Shown here piece after piece: positions 6,565-6,662 of a stretch of 6,662 nucleotides of DNA. The DNA comes from an uncultured bacterium (GTDB lineage Bacteria; Spirochaetota; Spirochaetia; Sphaerochaetales; Sphaerochaetaceae): contig CAJMOS010000132.1 of assembly GCA_905215015.1 (NCBI GenBank), positions 1 to 6,662 on the forward strand. Direction: 5' to 3'. The position numbers and the translations under genes are program-made. The notes beneath the pieces were generated by a model. That model worked only from the letters and a program-made list of their open reading frames with translations. It did not search any database and had not been told where the DNA came from. Numbering within the stretch: the first letter of the stretch is position 1; each line of letters starts with the position of its first letter.

Positions 6565-6577
6565 AGGGAATGCTGAA

Positions 6578-6583
6578 AGGAGG
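6578..6583 (+). promoter_or_regulatory. Strong Shine-Dalgarno site of the GH4 gene
   Basis: A full AGGAGG, within GAAAGGAGGG, lies 9 nt before GTG 6593. It is the best ribosome site in the window and supports the GTG start. Confidence 0.75.
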
Positions 6584-6592
6584 GTCAACTCT

Positions 6593-6662
6593 GTGAAGGA
6601 TGTTCGTATTTGTATCATTGGTGGTGGTAGCCGCATGTGGGCGATCGAGTTCATGCGGGACC
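6593..6662 (+). CDS. Probable GH4-family glycosidase, N-terminal fragment
   Basis: Only the first 23 codons are present before the window ends. They read VKDVRICIIGGGSRMWAIEFMRD: a Rossmann strand, the glycine-rich IGGGS, then an aromatic position and an (F/L)-M-x-D helix. This is the NAD-binding N-terminus of glycoside hydrolase family 4, whose members (6-phospho-glycosidases, alpha-galactosidases, alpha-glucuronidases and alpha-galacturonidases) cleave by NAD-dependent oxidation at C3 with a divalent metal. The GGGS-x-x-W form recalls the LplD-type alpha-galacturonidases more than the 6-phospho-glucosidases, which would fit the sugar-acid enzymes next door. That sub-assignment comes from memory of a short stretch and is weak. 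The GTG start follows an AGGAGG site. Confidence 0.65.
   Translation, partial: MKDVRICIIGGGSRMWAIEFMRD

Overview
This 6.66-kb window is a densely packed bacterial carbohydrate-catabolism locus. It holds five complete genes on the + strand, one complete gene on the - strand, and a gene fragment at each edge. The organism is probably a fermentative, gut- or sediment-type bacterium, either a Sphaerochaeta-like spirochaete or a Bacillota member. This guess rests on GNxGG-type Shine-Dalgarno sites, MalF/MalG-type sugar permeases, a YesN-like REC+AraC response regulator and a GH4 glycosidase. Taxonomy cannot be settled from the sequence alone.

Bases 1-1955 (about 45% GC by eye) carry the C-terminal end of a probable TIM-barrel sugar-phosphate isomerase/epimerase, followed by the two membrane permeases of a CUT1-type sugar ABC importer (MalF-like, then MalG-like, overlapping by 11 nt). 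Bases 1992-5722 carry three enzymes: a D-2-hydroxyacid dehydrogenase, an IlvD/Edd-family dehydratase (probably acting on a sugar acid) and an amidohydrolase-family protein of lactonase-like character. All of these genes run in one direction with gaps of at most about 36 nt and no visible terminator, so they look like one operon. The base composition rises to about 58% GC at the dehydratase (from about base 3020), which hints that the operon was assembled from two modules.

On the opposite strand, 5707-6453 encodes an AraC-type response regulator that overlaps the amidohydrolase tail-to-tail by 16 nt. A 139-bp divergent intergenic region follows. It contains a perfect 14-bp palindrome, repeated GGGAA motifs and candidate -10 elements. 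The last 70 bases are the start of a probable GH4 glycosidase (GTG start, strong AGGAGG ribosome site).

Working model (inference): an oligosaccharide containing uronic or other sugar acids is imported by the ABC system and cleaved by the GH4 enzyme. The sugar acid or its lactone is then processed without phosphorylation: lactone opening by the amidohydrolase, dehydration by IlvD/Edd to a 2-keto-3-deoxy acid, and reduction of a 2-keto acid by the dehydrogenase. The response regulator would control the locus. The exact substrate is not visible.
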